This document shows, piece after piece, positions 1 through 8,135 of a DNA stretch of 23,534 bases. Made by a program: the position numbers and the translations under genes. Positions within the stretch are counted from its first letter, which is position 1. The number at the start of each line of letters is the position of its first letter. The notes under the pieces are model-generated. The model made no database searches. It was not told where the DNA came from and worked only from the letters and a program-made list of their open reading frames with translations. The stretch covers positions 1 to 23,534 of the forward strand of contig CAMPKG010000009.1 of the NCBI GenBank assembly GCA_946887085.1. The letters are read 5' to 3'. The stretch comes from an uncultured Sphingobacteriales bacterium (GTDB lineage Bacteria > Bacteroidota > Bacteroidia > Chitinophagales > Chitinophagaceae).

Positions 1-331
1 CATCGCCATTGCAGGTTGCCTGGTGTGCGCCATCGATAGCGATAAAGCTGGCCCTGTTGGTTACTAAGCCAAGCTGTTTGGCAAACGCAGTGATACACCT
101 GCCGCCGTTGCCACACATACTGCTTTCATTACCGTCGGAGTTATAGTAGACCATCCTGAAATCGTAACCGCCAACAGTTTCTAGCAACATCAACCCATCG
201 GCGCCAATGCCAAAATGCCTGTCGCATAAAAAAGCAACTTGCCCGGTGGTAAGGGACACTTTTCCCTCCCTGTTGTCAAGCAGGATGAAATCATTGCCTG
301 CGCCGTGGTATTTGTAGAAATGAAGTTCCAT
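1..331 (-). CDS. dapF: Diaminopimelate epimerase, N-terminal part (runs off left edge)
   Basis: DapF interconverts LL- and meso-diaminopimelate in the cytoplasm, the last step towards the peptidoglycan cross-linking residue and the lysine precursor. The first 110 codons are present; the C-terminal half lies beyond the left edge. Visible family motifs are GAGNDF (residues 10-15), DRHFGIGADGL (37-47) and MCGNGGRC (72-79), which carries the first catalytic cysteine, Cys73. The second catalytic cysteine would be outside the window. The ATG at 331-329 shares its A with the TAA stop of the upstream GWxTD gene (TAATG), so translational coupling is likely. Family assignment is very secure; completeness cannot be judged. 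Confidence 0.95.
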   Translation of the reverse strand, partial: MELHFYKYHGAGNDFILLDNREGKVSLTTGQVAFLCDRHFGIGADGLMLLETVGGYDFRMVYYNSDGNESSMCGNGGRCITAFAKQLGLVTNRASFIAIDGAHQATCNGD

Positions 332-1785
332 TACCTGATATTGAATTGTTCCGCACGGGCCGAGGGGTTAGATCCGTTCGTATAAAGTATTTGTCGCCAC
401 TGGGTAGTTCTTATTTCTCCCGGCACAGTAGAGTGCAGCAGGGTAAAATCATTGATCATATTGCGCGGCCGGTAAAAAATAAAGAAACTGCCAGAGCCCT
501 GTTTTGCAGTGGCATTATACTGCCAGAGCTCATAGGGTAGCGAACCCTGCTCATTTTCCACTACTATCCGTTCTGTGGGTTTGCCATATTTCAGATACAC
601 GATGCCGCGTTCGGTCTCGTAGCCCGGCAAATGCCCGTAGCCAAAAAGTTTGTTCACGTCTTTCACCTTCGCCGTGTATTCGTCCCATGCTTTTTTCGGG
701 TCTTTAGGATTTTGATCCTTCCAGAAATTGTAAATGAAATAACGCATGTACGTTTCATCCGGCCTTTTGAGGAAGCCATAAATAATGGAGGCCTCGTTAG
801 GCGAAACGACGGGCAACATCATTTTGAGAATGGCGCGTACCTGTGCAAAGCTGTACTTAGCGATGAAAGTGGAATTGAGGTCGATGTAGGTGATGTTCTG
901 CTCTGCACTATCGGCGGCAGCGCTGTCTTGTGCTGTCTGCGGGTTTTTATTGCTCCGCTGAAAGAATGTTGACTGTTGCGCCACAACCACACCTTGAATA
1001 TTTTCCAGGATCGCATTCACATAATAATTTCCGGAACTGAGCGAACTGATGTTGAAACGGCCGATGAAAGGAATAACCGTTGCGGGTTTTATCGTGTCTT
1101 TCTGAACAATACCCAGCAGCGGTGATCCATTTGGTTTCCGGGAGATGAACACCCGTTGTACGAATGGTGCCAGCGATGTATCCAGTGTGGAGGTGCTGTA
1201 TAATTCAGTATACAAATGGAGTGTATTTCTGTGATCATCCAGGAAATTGGTGCTCAGCGGTATTTGTACTTTACCGTTTTTGTGAAATACAGAGTTGCCG
1301 TCGCCGTCATAAGCAGTATCGAGCACCTGGATATTGCTATAGTATGGCCCTGAAGGGATCGTATCGATAACAAAATTCTTTGAAAAATTAAAAACCTTGT
1401 CCGGAAACAGCTCTTCTGTTATGCGCATCGATAAAGCGATCTTTCCGGGCCTCAGCGTATACCGGCGCAGGTCGAGAATGGTTTGATGAAATGCCTGCTG
1501 GTAGCTGGCTTTGGGCGCCGTCTTCAGGATGAAATGATCTTCGACCTGCGTACCGTCCTCGTAAGTGAACACGATGTCTGTCTTCAGCCTGGCCGACCAG
1601 CTGCTATCGGCCTGCTGCGCATAATGAATGGATGAAGGATCGATCTGCCAATAGGTTTCAGCATAGGGTAGTACTGGCTTGCCCGGTTGATAAGCATAGA
1701 AGATCGCATGCGACACAACCGCATTGATCGCAGACACATTCAACGAGAGCAACAAGCAAAAACATAGGCCTATCCAGCGTGGCAT
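331..1785 (-). CDS. GWxTD domain-containing exported protein
   Basis: A 484-residue protein with an N-terminal signal peptide (hydrophobic core about residues 5-18, ending near NVSA/INA). The middle is beta-rich and unassigned. The last ~180 residues match my knowledge of the GWxTD domain of Bacteroidota and relatives: a helical stretch with RPDETYMRYF, then GYETERGIVYLKYGKP (388-403), and PYELWQY near 417-423. The name-giving GWxTD motif appears as the variant GYETE at 388-392. The molecular function of this family is not known to me. It probably acts in the periplasm or outer envelope. It is cotranscribed and probably translationally coupled with dapF through a one-base TAATG overlap. It is divergent from the WbqC-like gene, with only 50 bp between the starts. 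The ATG at 1785 is the natural start because the signal peptide begins immediately. Confidence 0.82.
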   Translation of the reverse strand: MPRWIGLCFCLLLSLNVSAINAVVSHAIFYAYQPGKPVLPYAETYWQIDPSSIHYAQQADSSWSARLKTDIVFTYEDGTQVEDHFILKTAPKASYQQAFHQTILDLRRYTLRPGKIALSMRITEELFPDKVFNFSKNFVIDTIPSGPYYSNIQVLDTAYDGDGNSVFHKNGKVQIPLSTNFLDDHRNTLHLYTELYSTSTLDTSLAPFVQRVFISRKPNGSPLLGIVQKDTIKPATVIPFIGRFNISSLSSGNYYVNAILENIQGVVVAQQSTFFQRSNKNPQTAQDSAAADSAEQNITYIDLNSTFIAKYSFAQVRAILKMMLPVVSPNEASIIYGFLKRPDETYMRYFIYNFWKDQNPKDPKKAWDEYTAKVKDVNKLFGYGHLPGYETERGIVYLKYGKPTERIVVENEQGSLPYELWQYNATAKQGSGSFFIFYRPRNMINDFTLLHSTVPGEIRTTQWRQILYTNGSNPSARAEQFNIR

Positions 1786-1835
1786 TTCCCTTAGATTTGC
1801 CGCAAATTAGCTTAATTAGCTTTATTTGCCGTCGT

Positions 1836-2480
1836 ATGTCAGTCATTATCAGCCCGGTTTTACCTTTTCCTAACATTTACTGGTGGTTGCAGGCAAGCCG
1901 GGTTATGAAGGTTTGTTTTGATGTGAGTGAACATTTCGAAAAAATGAGCTACCGGAACAAGTACTACATCACCGGCGCTAACGGACTTATTGCCCTAAGC
2001 ATTCCGCTTGTGGAGGGCCGCCAGCAGCGCCGTGCTATGGCCGAAGTACAGATCAGCAGCCATGAACGCTGGCAGGTGCAGCACTGGCGCACGTTAGTGT
2101 CTGTGTACAAACGAGCGCCTTATTTTGAACACTATGAGCCTTCACTTACTGTATTGTTTGAAAATACATTTGAGAAGCTGGCAGATTTCAACCTCGCATC
2201 AATGCACTGGTTAAAACAGCAGCTCAATGTCAAATTTGAAGAAGAGATATTGACCAGCTATCAAAAAGACTATCCCGGTGCGGCTGATCTCAGAAGGAAT
2301 TTTAAACCCGGAATAGAACGAGATCCACTGGCCGAAAACCTGTACTACCAATTGTTCTCCGAAAGAAATGGTTTTCTGCCCGGTCTAAGTATGCTTGATC
2401 TGTTGTTTACGGAAGGGCCGCACTCGATGGCCTGGCTGAAAACAAACGCTGCTGTAGTGGAAAACTGGAGGAAAGCCTAA
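1836..2480 (+). CDS. WbqC family protein
   Basis: A 214-residue protein of the WbqC-like family, often found near polysaccharide or envelope genes; its biochemical role is not established. The start opens with SVIISPVLPFPNIYWW, which corresponds to the family's usual hydrophobic start followed by an aromatic-rich turn. Then follow the typical Y-RNKYYI-x-G-x-N-G, LSIPL and WQVQHWRTLVSVYKRAPYFEHY segments (roughly residues 40-95). The frame is open further upstream to 1779 through a GTG, but the homologous start is the ATG at 1836, which also leaves a 50-bp divergent intergenic region with the GWxTD gene. Its stop overlaps the stop of the glycosyltransferase on the other strand by 4 bp, so there is no room for a separate terminator. 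Confidence 0.8.
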   Translation: MSVIISPVLPFPNIYWWLQASRVMKVCFDVSEHFEKMSYRNKYYITGANGLIALSIPLVEGRQQRRAMAEVQISSHERWQVQHWRTLVSVYKRAPYFEHYEPSLTVLFENTFEKLADFNLASMHWLKQQLNVKFEEEILTSYQKDYPGAADLRRNFKPGIERDPLAENLYYQLFSERNGFLPGLSMLDLLFTEGPHSMAWLKTNAAVVENWRKA

Positions 2481-3202
2481 AGTACTGTATTTGTAAAGTT
2501 GCGCATCTTCCACACGCCATACATCGCTTCCTGTACAATACCTTTTGTCATTTTCGACTGGCCTTCTGTACGGTCGATGAAAGTTATAGGTACTTCTTTG
2601 ATCTTGAAGCCCAGCTTCCATGCGCGATATTTCATTTCTATCTGGAAGGCATAACCGATGAACTCAACTTTATCGAGGGGAATGGCCTTTAGTACATTTC
2701 TCCTGTAACAAACGAAGCCTGCGGTTGGGTCAGCCACGGGCATCCAGGTGATCAGGCGTGTATACATCGCACCACCTTTAGAGATGAATATCCTGTCCCA
2801 GGGCCAGTTCACCACTTTGCCGCCGCTCACATACCTCGACCCGATCGCAACATCTGCTCCTGCTACACAAGCCTGGTGCAAACGCAGCAGGTCGTCAGGA
2901 TTATGAGAGAAATCGGCATCCATTTCAAAGATATATTCGTATTCTTTTTCCAGTGCCCATTTAAAACCTGCGATGTACGCTGTGCCAAGCCCAAGCTTGC
3001 CCCTGCGCTCCAGCAGGTGTACTTTCCCGGGGTGTTGTTGCTGTAAGTCTTTTACGATGTGGCCGGTGCCGTCGGGCGAGCCGTCATCTACTATGAGGAT
3101 ATGATAATTGCCGGCCAAAGACAATACTTTCAGAATGATCTTACTGATATTCTCTTTTTCGTTGTAGGTAGGTATGATTACAAGTTTGTCCAAAACGGGC
3201 AA
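2477..3202 (-). CDS. Polyprenol monophosphomannose synthase-like glycosyltransferase (GT2)
   Basis: A 241-residue family 2 glycosyltransferase resembling the catalytic domain of dolichyl-phosphate-mannose synthase, which moves a sugar from a nucleotide donor to a polyprenyl phosphate on the inner membrane face. Visible motifs are VIIPTYNEKENI (8-19), the nucleotide-binding VDDGSPDGT (38-46), GLGTAY (71-76), the metal-binding DAD at 95-97, GSRYVSGG (121-128) and ADPTAGF (157-163). No transmembrane segment is visible, as in the single-domain soluble forms. No ATG lies near the conserved start: a TTG at 3202 directly follows an in-frame TAA, and a second TTG at 3193 would give MDKLVIIP. One of these two is probably the start. 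It lies 48 bp downstream of the exonuclease and may be the last gene of that operon. Donor and acceptor are inferred from the family. Confidence 0.88.
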   Translation of the reverse strand: MPVLDKLVIIPTYNEKENISKIILKVLSLAGNYHILIVDDGSPDGTGHIVKDLQQQHPGKVHLLERRGKLGLGTAYIAGFKWALEKEYEYIFEMDADFSHNPDDLLRLHQACVAGADVAIGSRYVSGGKVVNWPWDRIFISKGGAMYTRLITWMPVADPTAGFVCYRRNVLKAIPLDKVEFIGYAFQIEMKYRAWKLGFKIKEVPITFIDRTEGQSKMTKGIVQEAMYGVWKMRNFTNTVL

Positions 3203-3250
3203 TTAAAAAGCTCCAAAATAGTCAATTATGAAATAAAGATTCGTTAAATA

Positions 3251-4036
3251 TCAGGATTTGAGGCCGGCCTTCTGCAATTTCATTTTATTAAGGATCTCCG
3301 ATATCTTCTGTTTGGTATGCAGGGCAAAGTCTGCCTGCATCATCCAGTCGTAGTATTGCGGTTCCTCGTTAAAAATGTCTTCCACCTTACGGCCTTTATG
3401 TTTGCCAAAGTTGAACACGGGATGACCGTCTTTCATAACAATGCGCCGGGCATAATCAACAAACTGTTCGCCACCGGTAAATTCATGCAAAGGCTTCACT
3501 TCCCTGCTCAGTTCGCCATACCGGTCAAGCTGTGCTTCCAGCACCTCGATAGTCGCCAGTATATCGGCCTCGGCACTGTGTGCGTTTTCAAGGGTCTTGT
3601 TGCAATAGAAATTATAGGCGGCGGTCAGTGTACGGCTCTCCATTTTGAAGAATATCTGCTGCACATCTATCATATGCCTTTCGGTAAAATCTACATTGAC
3701 GCCAGCGCGCAGAAATTCCTCCGCCAGCAGGGGAATGTCAAACTTGCTGGATGCATAGCCGCCCAGGTCACAGCCTTTCATCCAGTCGTATAGCTCCTTT
3801 GCAATTTGCTTGAATGTTGGAAGACCCTTTACGTGCTCGTCGGTGATACCGTGTATGGCTGTGGAAGAGGGTGGGATAGGCATGCCGGGATTGATCCTGC
3901 GGACGTAGCTCTGCCTGCCGCCGTCTGGGGTGAGTTTCACCAGCGCCAGCTCTATGATGCGGTCCTTCGCATGGTCGGTGCCGGTGGTTTCAAGGTCAAG
4001 AAATATGATAGGTTTCTTGAGTAAAAGTTGGGCCAT
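3251..4036 (-). CDS. DEDDh 3'-5' exonuclease with ExoX-like C-terminal domain
   Basis: A 261-residue DnaQ-superfamily exonuclease. All DEDDh catalytic positions are visible: FLDLETTGTD with Asp14 and Glu16, Asp100 in SKFDIPLL, and His153/Asp158 in HSAEADIL. Residues ~207-240 (FNFGKHKGRKVEDI...YYDWMMQADF) look like the small C-terminal domain seen in exodeoxyribonuclease X-like proteins, which probably helps nucleic-acid binding. It may be a repair nuclease or a stand-alone epsilon-like proofreader; the sequence does not decide between them. The ATG at 4036 is close to the catalytic motif, as expected. It sits 10 bp after the mpl-like stop, which points to one transcript. Confidence 0.9.
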   Translation of the reverse strand: MAQLLLKKPIIFLDLETTGTDHAKDRIIELALVKLTPDGGRQSYVRRINPGMPIPPSSTAIHGITDEHVKGLPTFKQIAKELYDWMKGCDLGGYASSKFDIPLLAEEFLRAGVNVDFTERHMIDVQQIFFKMESRTLTAAYNFYCNKTLENAHSAEADILATIEVLEAQLDRYGELSREVKPLHEFTGGEQFVDYARRIVMKDGHPVFNFGKHKGRKVEDIFNEEPQYYDWMMQADFALHTKQKISEILNKMKLQKAGLKS

Positions 4037-4046
4037 TCACGCTAAT

Positions 4047-5405
4047 TTACTGCGAACTTACGGCATTCCAGTCAATTCCGTCGAAAGTACCTGAGCTCAT
4101 AAGCAGTAAACACAGGGGTTTTTCAGCGTTAGCCAGCGACCGTTTCATGGTTGCTTCCAGCATTTCTTTATTGTCGGCTACGACAAGGTCTTCCCGGTTG
4201 AAATATTTATGCACCTGTTCGGGCTCCAGCGCAGGAAGCCCCTTCAGCGACAACGCGTGGTGACTAAAATAAACCACAGCCTTATCGGCCGAGTCCATGC
4301 TGTGCATGTAATGTTTCAGGAATTTTTCGTTGAGGCTGCTGTAGGTATGCAGCTCGAAGCAGGCGATCAAAGTATGTTCAGGCCATACTTCGCGTACGGC
4401 ATCCAGAGTGGCTTTTAATTTCGATGGTGCATGGGCAAAGTCGCGGAAAGCAATGATCCCGTCTTTCTCAAATATCTTTTCCAGTCTGCGTGCAGCGCCG
4501 GTGAAGGTTTTGATAGCTTCATAACATTTTTCCTCGCTGACGCCAAGCTCCTTACATACAGCGATTGCCGCCTGCATATTCAGCAGGTTGTGGCTACCGA
4601 AAACGGAAACGGGAATATTGCCGGTCTTCAATTCGATCACAGCTTGTCCATCTTCGTAGTGATAAGCAGGCATGCTATACGGTTCTGCATGAAGATGTCC
4701 TGCAGAGGTCGCCATTACTTTGCGTACCTCTTCGTCTTTATTGTTGTAAAAAACCGGGCTGCCGGGTTCTATTCCTTGCAGGTACTGTTCAAACTGGCTG
4801 CGGTAGTTATCATAGGTCGGGAAAACATTGATATGGTCCCAGGCAATACCGCTGAGCACCGAAATATGCGGATGGTAGAAAAATATCTTCGGCCGTTTTT
4901 CCTCTACAGATGCAGGGTATTCATCGCCTTCAAGAACAATGACCGGTGCATCACTGAGCTTTACTGACTGGTCGAATCCGGCAACTTTAGCGCCAACGAG
5001 ATAGTCGAAATCGATGCCCTCCGCTTTCAGTATGTGCATGATCATCGACGTAATGGTGGTCTTGCCATGACTGCCGGCCACTACCACTCGCTTTTTGTTT
5101 TTACTTACTTCATACACATATTGGGGGAATGAATATATTGGAATGTCCAACTGTTTCGCGGCGAGCAGTTCGGGATTGTCCCCTTTTGCATGCATGCCAA
5201 GCACGATAGCGTCTAAATCTTTTGTTATTTTTTCAGGAAACCAGCCGGCTTTTTCAGGCAAAATGCCGGCTGCCGCAAGGTTCGATCTGGCTGGGTCGTT
5301 TATCTCATCATCGCTTCCCGTAACGGTATTTCCCTGTTTATGCAGTGCCAATGCCAGCTGGTGCATTACTGCCCCGCCGACAGCTATGAAGTGTATATGT
5401 TTCAT
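4047..5405 (-). CDS. mpl: Mpl-like Mur ligase (UDP-MurNAc:tripeptide ligase / peptidoglycan synthetase)
   Basis: A 452-residue cytoplasmic Mur-family ligase. It opens with a MurC/Mpl-type Rossmann segment (HFIAVGGAVMHQLALAL), then TGSDDE near 30-34 and the ATP-binding P-loop VAGSHGKTTITS at about 109-120. Further on are VLEGDEYPAS, SGIAWDHINVFPTYDNYR and the C-terminal DFAHAPSKL segment. Mpl joins recycled L-Ala-D-Glu-meso-DAP to UDP-MurNAc. The Mpl type is favoured over MurC because the N-terminus lacks MurC's typical GIGGIGMSG form and reads AVGGAVMHQ, the Bacteroidota 'peptidoglycan synthetase' form. The ATG at 5405 is preferred to the TTG codon just before it. It is the first gene of a likely mpl-exonuclease-glycosyltransferase transcript and is divergent from the small lipoprotein. 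The substrate is an inference from the family. Confidence 0.88.
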   Translation of the reverse strand: MKHIHFIAVGGAVMHQLALALHKQGNTVTGSDDEINDPARSNLAAAGILPEKAGWFPEKITKDLDAIVLGMHAKGDNPELLAAKQLDIPIYSFPQYVYEVSKNKKRVVVAGSHGKTTITSMIMHILKAEGIDFDYLVGAKVAGFDQSVKLSDAPVIVLEGDEYPASVEEKRPKIFFYHPHISVLSGIAWDHINVFPTYDNYRSQFEQYLQGIEPGSPVFYNNKDEEVRKVMATSAGHLHAEPYSMPAYHYEDGQAVIELKTGNIPVSVFGSHNLLNMQAAIAVCKELGVSEEKCYEAIKTFTGAARRLEKIFEKDGIIAFRDFAHAPSKLKATLDAVREVWPEHTLIACFELHTYSSLNEKFLKHYMHSMDSADKAVVYFSHHALSLKGLPALEPEQVHKYFNREDLVVADNKEMLEATMKRSLANAEKPLCLLLMSSGTFDGIDWNAVSSQ

Positions 5406-5473
5406 CAAAAAATCTTATCTTGCATACAAAGTAACGGAAGGTTTTTTTACATTTACATAAGTCAATTATAATT

Positions 5474-5611
5474 ATGCAAGCACTCGTTCGTTTTCGTCGT
5501 CTGGTTCCCGTGGTGGCAATGGTAGTATTGGCAGTATTTGTTGCTTCCTGCAGTGGAAGCAAAAAATATGGATGCCCTAACAAGTTGCAAGTACCTTCTT
5601 TGTTGAAGTAA
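5474..5611 (+). CDS. Small predicted lipoprotein (45 aa)
   Basis: A 45-residue ORF opening with basic residues (MQALVRFRRL) and a hydrophobic stretch, followed by a lipobox VASC with Cys26 as the acylation site. The mature peptide would be only 20 residues (CSGSKKYGCPNKLQVPSLLK), with a second cysteine at position 34. The gene is framed by a 68-bp divergent spacer to mpl and by a strong terminator hairpin 25 bp after its stop, which supports a real transcription unit. I recall similarly tiny lipoproteins with a short Cys...GCP tail in Bacteroidota but cannot name a family. Function unknown; the mature part is probably tethered to a membrane. Confidence 0.72.
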   Translation: MQALVRFRRLVPVVAMVVLAVFVASCSGSKKYGCPNKLQVPSLLK

Positions 5612-5636
5612 ACTATTCTGATACTAAACACATAAG

Positions 5637-5665
5637 ATAGGTTGGTGTGACAAACACCAACCTAT
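5637..5665 (+). terminator. Perfect 12-bp hairpin after the small lipoprotein gene
   Basis: Arms ATAGGTTGGTGT (5637-5648) and ACACCAACCTAT (5654-5665) are perfectly complementary with a 5-base loop, 25 bp after the lipoprotein stop. The following bases are only moderately T-rich (TGCTGTTTATAG), so it may be a weak terminator or an RNA 3'-end stabiliser. Confidence 0.6.
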
Positions 5666-5710
5666 TGCTGTTTATAGTGGTTTCGCACGATGCGGCTATG
5701 CATGGCCTTA

Positions 5711-5748
5711 AAACAAAAAAGAGAGCTGTGCAGCTCTCTTTTTTGTTT
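5711..5748. terminator. Bidirectional intrinsic terminator between convergent genes
   Basis: A nearly complete palindrome: an A-rich arm AAACAAAAAA, the GC part GAGAGCTG, a 2-base centre TG, then CAGCTCTC and TTTTTTGTTT. On either strand the stem is followed by a T-run, the classic bidirectional rho-independent form. It serves the plus-strand lipoprotein unit and the minus-strand beta-barrel gene, whose stop is 16 bp away. Confidence 0.88.
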
Positions 5749-5763
5749 ATGAGTTAAACCTTT

Positions 5764-6414
5764 TTAGAGGAATGAATACCCTATGTGCAATTGTATCGTG
5801 CGGTTCTTCCATTGGTCACTGACTGAAGGACTAGCTGTATTGTTCATGTCAGAAAAACCGAAAATATAGCGAGCGCCAACATTGATCTTAGTGACATTTG
5901 CCTGCAATCCTACAACGCCCGAAATGCCGCCATTCTTAAATACAGACTCTACATCTTTCAGGAAGCCGTTATCATCACCAATGGAGATAAGATTGTTGTA
6001 CTGAGGGCCTACCTGGAACCATACAGGGCCTACTATTTTTACATTCAGCAGCAAGGGAATGCTTAAAGTGCTTATCGCAAAAGAGTTTTCTTTACCAACA
6101 TTAGCAGAATCCTTAAAGAAAGTGCCAGGTAATGAGTTTGGCCTGTAAGTAAGTTTAGTGCGGCTGTATAATAATTCCGCAGTAACCCCAAACCTCCTGA
6201 ACTTCACGCCACCGAATGCGCCTGCAAGGAAACCGGTGCGATATTGGTCGTCAAAAATACTTCCTTCCAGTTTGGAAAAATTGGCGCCCAGTTTTATTCC
6301 CAGGTCTATATCAACAGGCAATGCTTTGGCAACCGTCCCAACACCTGCCTGCGCAAACGCCATGGCCGGAAAACATAGGCTGATAATGGCTAAACGTAAT
6401 TTTTTACTGATCAT
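5764..6414 (-). CDS. Outer-membrane beta-barrel protein (porin family, PorT-like)
   Basis: A 216-residue exported protein with a clear signal peptide (MISKKLRLAIISLCFPAMAFAQ). It then shows alternating beta-strand segments such as DLGIKLGANFSKLEG, FLAGAFGGVKFRRFGVTAELLYSR, FAISTLSIPLLLNVKI and VWFQVGPQYN, and the terminal strand IQLHIGYSFL ending in an aromatic residue. This is the usual pattern of small 8-strand Bacteroidota barrels. The frame is open upstream to a TTG at 6447, but the ATG at 6414 places the signal peptide correctly. It lies 50 bp after bshC on the same strand and may be cotranscribed. A strong terminator follows its stop. The cargo or partner cannot be told from the sequence. 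Confidence 0.85.
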   Translation of the reverse strand: MISKKLRLAIISLCFPAMAFAQAGVGTVAKALPVDIDLGIKLGANFSKLEGSIFDDQYRTGFLAGAFGGVKFRRFGVTAELLYSRTKLTYRPNSLPGTFFKDSANVGKENSFAISTLSIPLLLNVKIVGPVWFQVGPQYNNLISIGDDNGFLKDVESVFKNGGISGVVGLQANVTKINVGARYIFGFSDMNNTASPSVSDQWKNRTIQLHIGYSFL

Positions 6415-6464
6415 AATTGTGTGTTTGATATGGTGTAAAATTCGCAAAAACTATGCCTTTTCTG

Positions 6465-8042
6465 TTATTTTTCTTCGATGACAAGAAATTCGTTCTTAAG
6501 TGGCTGAATGGCATCTTTCAACACATCGAAAAAAGCACTGCCATATTGCAGGTAATAACCGACGAAATTCTCTACACGTTCCTGCAGGCTGTTGTTCGGA
6601 AAAATATCCTGCTTCAGTTTGCTGATGCGCAAAAGTTCGGTTTGCATCTTGCGTTTTTCGGCCCGCAGCATTTTCTTCTCCAGCACCTGTACCTGGTACC
6701 TTATTTTCGCCATCACGGCATCGGCCGAGCTGCGAAGCGTAACATCAAGTGATGTGGCCTTTGCACGTAATTGCGCCAGTATTTTCTCAATTGCGGTTAC
6801 TTCTTCAGTGGTCTGCCAGCCATTGTCACCGTGCGTGGTAATGTATTGCCGCACCAGCTCCGTCTCGGGTTTGAACATCTCCTCAATTGTCAGGCCGGTT
6901 TTTTCGCGCAGCTCCGACTGGCGTTTGTTTATCCATAAGACAGATTGACGCAACAAAACAACAGGGTAGAACACGTTATAATACTCAAACAATGGTTTCA
7001 GCTGTAACCAATAGGCGACCTCCGCGCCTCCGCCAATAAACGCAACGTTGGGCAGGATAGTTTCCTGGAATAACCCCCGCAGTATCACATTCGGACTGAA
7101 CCGCTCCGGGTGCGTCTCCAACTCGTGCAACAGTTCTGTCTCGGTCCATTGTATACCGGTGTGTAATACCTGCCAGTTGCTGCCTTGCTTCTCGATGCGT
7201 TCTCGCAGGCCGTCTTTGAGATAAAATAAATTTATTGGCCGTGGATGTGCCTGTGCTTTGAAATGTTCTTCCAGCTTTTCCGCCTGTGCTGAAACGAGGG
7301 AGTATGCCTGCTGATTGAGCAGGTCGTCCTTCATGATGGTGATGAATTGTTTTTTTAATACGGCGTCATCTGGGTCGAGAACCAGCAAGCCATATCGACC
7401 GAATAGTTCATTAACGAGGTATTGGGTAGCTGCGCCGATGGTTTCGTGTTTAAGATACGCCTCAGTAAGCATTTCGGTCAGCGAATCCAGGTTTGCACCC
7501 GGAGGACCGAGTACTTTGAATAACTCATTCAATAATGGCTTCAGGCTCTGTGTTTTCATCCCGCCATCCCAGCGATATTTTTTGCCCGCGTAATTGAATG
7601 TGCCCAGCTCGTCAAGGTCGTTGTCTTCGCTGCCCATGTAGTAAACAGGAACGAAGTTTTTACCAGGATAACTTGCTTTAAGTTCTTCCGACAACTTTAT
7701 GGCATGTATTATCTTATAGATAAAATACAGGTAGCCGGTAAGCAGGTTTGGCTGATGCGCAGTACAGACAGTAAAAGTATTCTCAGCCCTGAGTTGCGCA
7801 ATATGCTCTTCCACCTTAGGGTGTTTCTTCAGCGATAAATATTGCCGCTCAAGTGTACCAGACAAAGTGCCGCGATCAATCGGGGTCCTAGAGCGCTGCT
7901 CTATAGACCGTGCAATACCTGAGCTATCGGGAGTGAATGAAAAAAAAGGCCTTGCCGCACCATGATTTGCGAGGTAGTCAATAACCAATGCGGAAAAATA
8001 TCCGGTGTCGCTATAAGGCAGGTAAGTGTGGCTTCGCTGCAA
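6465..8042 (-). CDS. bshC: Bacillithiol biosynthesis cysteine-adding enzyme BshC
   Basis: A 525-residue protein matching BshC, which adds cysteine to glucosaminyl-malate in the last step of bacillithiol synthesis. Recognisable segments are YSDTGYFSALVIDYL near the start, CTAHQPNLLTGYLYFIYKI (about 93-111), YMGSEDNDLDELGTF (about 134-148), and NVILRGLFQETILPNVAFIGGGAEVAYW in the middle. A charged coiled-coil region lies near the C-terminus (about 430-490). Length is typical. The only start near the conserved N-terminus is TTG at 8042; an in-frame TAA lies five codons upstream and no ATG is available. BshA and BshB are not in this window, so the pathway is scattered. Expected to be cytoplasmic, making the redox buffer thiol. 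Confidence 0.95.
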   Translation of the reverse strand: MQRSHTYLPYSDTGYFSALVIDYLANHGAARPFFSFTPDSSGIARSIEQRSRTPIDRGTLSGTLERQYLSLKKHPKVEEHIAQLRAENTFTVCTAHQPNLLTGYLYFIYKIIHAIKLSEELKASYPGKNFVPVYYMGSEDNDLDELGTFNYAGKKYRWDGGMKTQSLKPLLNELFKVLGPPGANLDSLTEMLTEAYLKHETIGAATQYLVNELFGRYGLLVLDPDDAVLKKQFITIMKDDLLNQQAYSLVSAQAEKLEEHFKAQAHPRPINLFYLKDGLRERIEKQGSNWQVLHTGIQWTETELLHELETHPERFSPNVILRGLFQETILPNVAFIGGGAEVAYWLQLKPLFEYYNVFYPVVLLRQSVLWINKRQSELREKTGLTIEEMFKPETELVRQYITTHGDNGWQTTEEVTAIEKILAQLRAKATSLDVTLRSSADAVMAKIRYQVQVLEKKMLRAEKRKMQTELLRISKLKQDIFPNNSLQERVENFVGYYLQYGSAFFDVLKDAIQPLKNEFLVIEEK

Positions 8043-8135
8043 GAAGGTGTTGTTTTATTGCAGGACGAAATTAATGCCTGCCACCTAAATATACATTATC
8101 GGCAAATAACGGATTTCAATAGCGGCCTTCAACCT

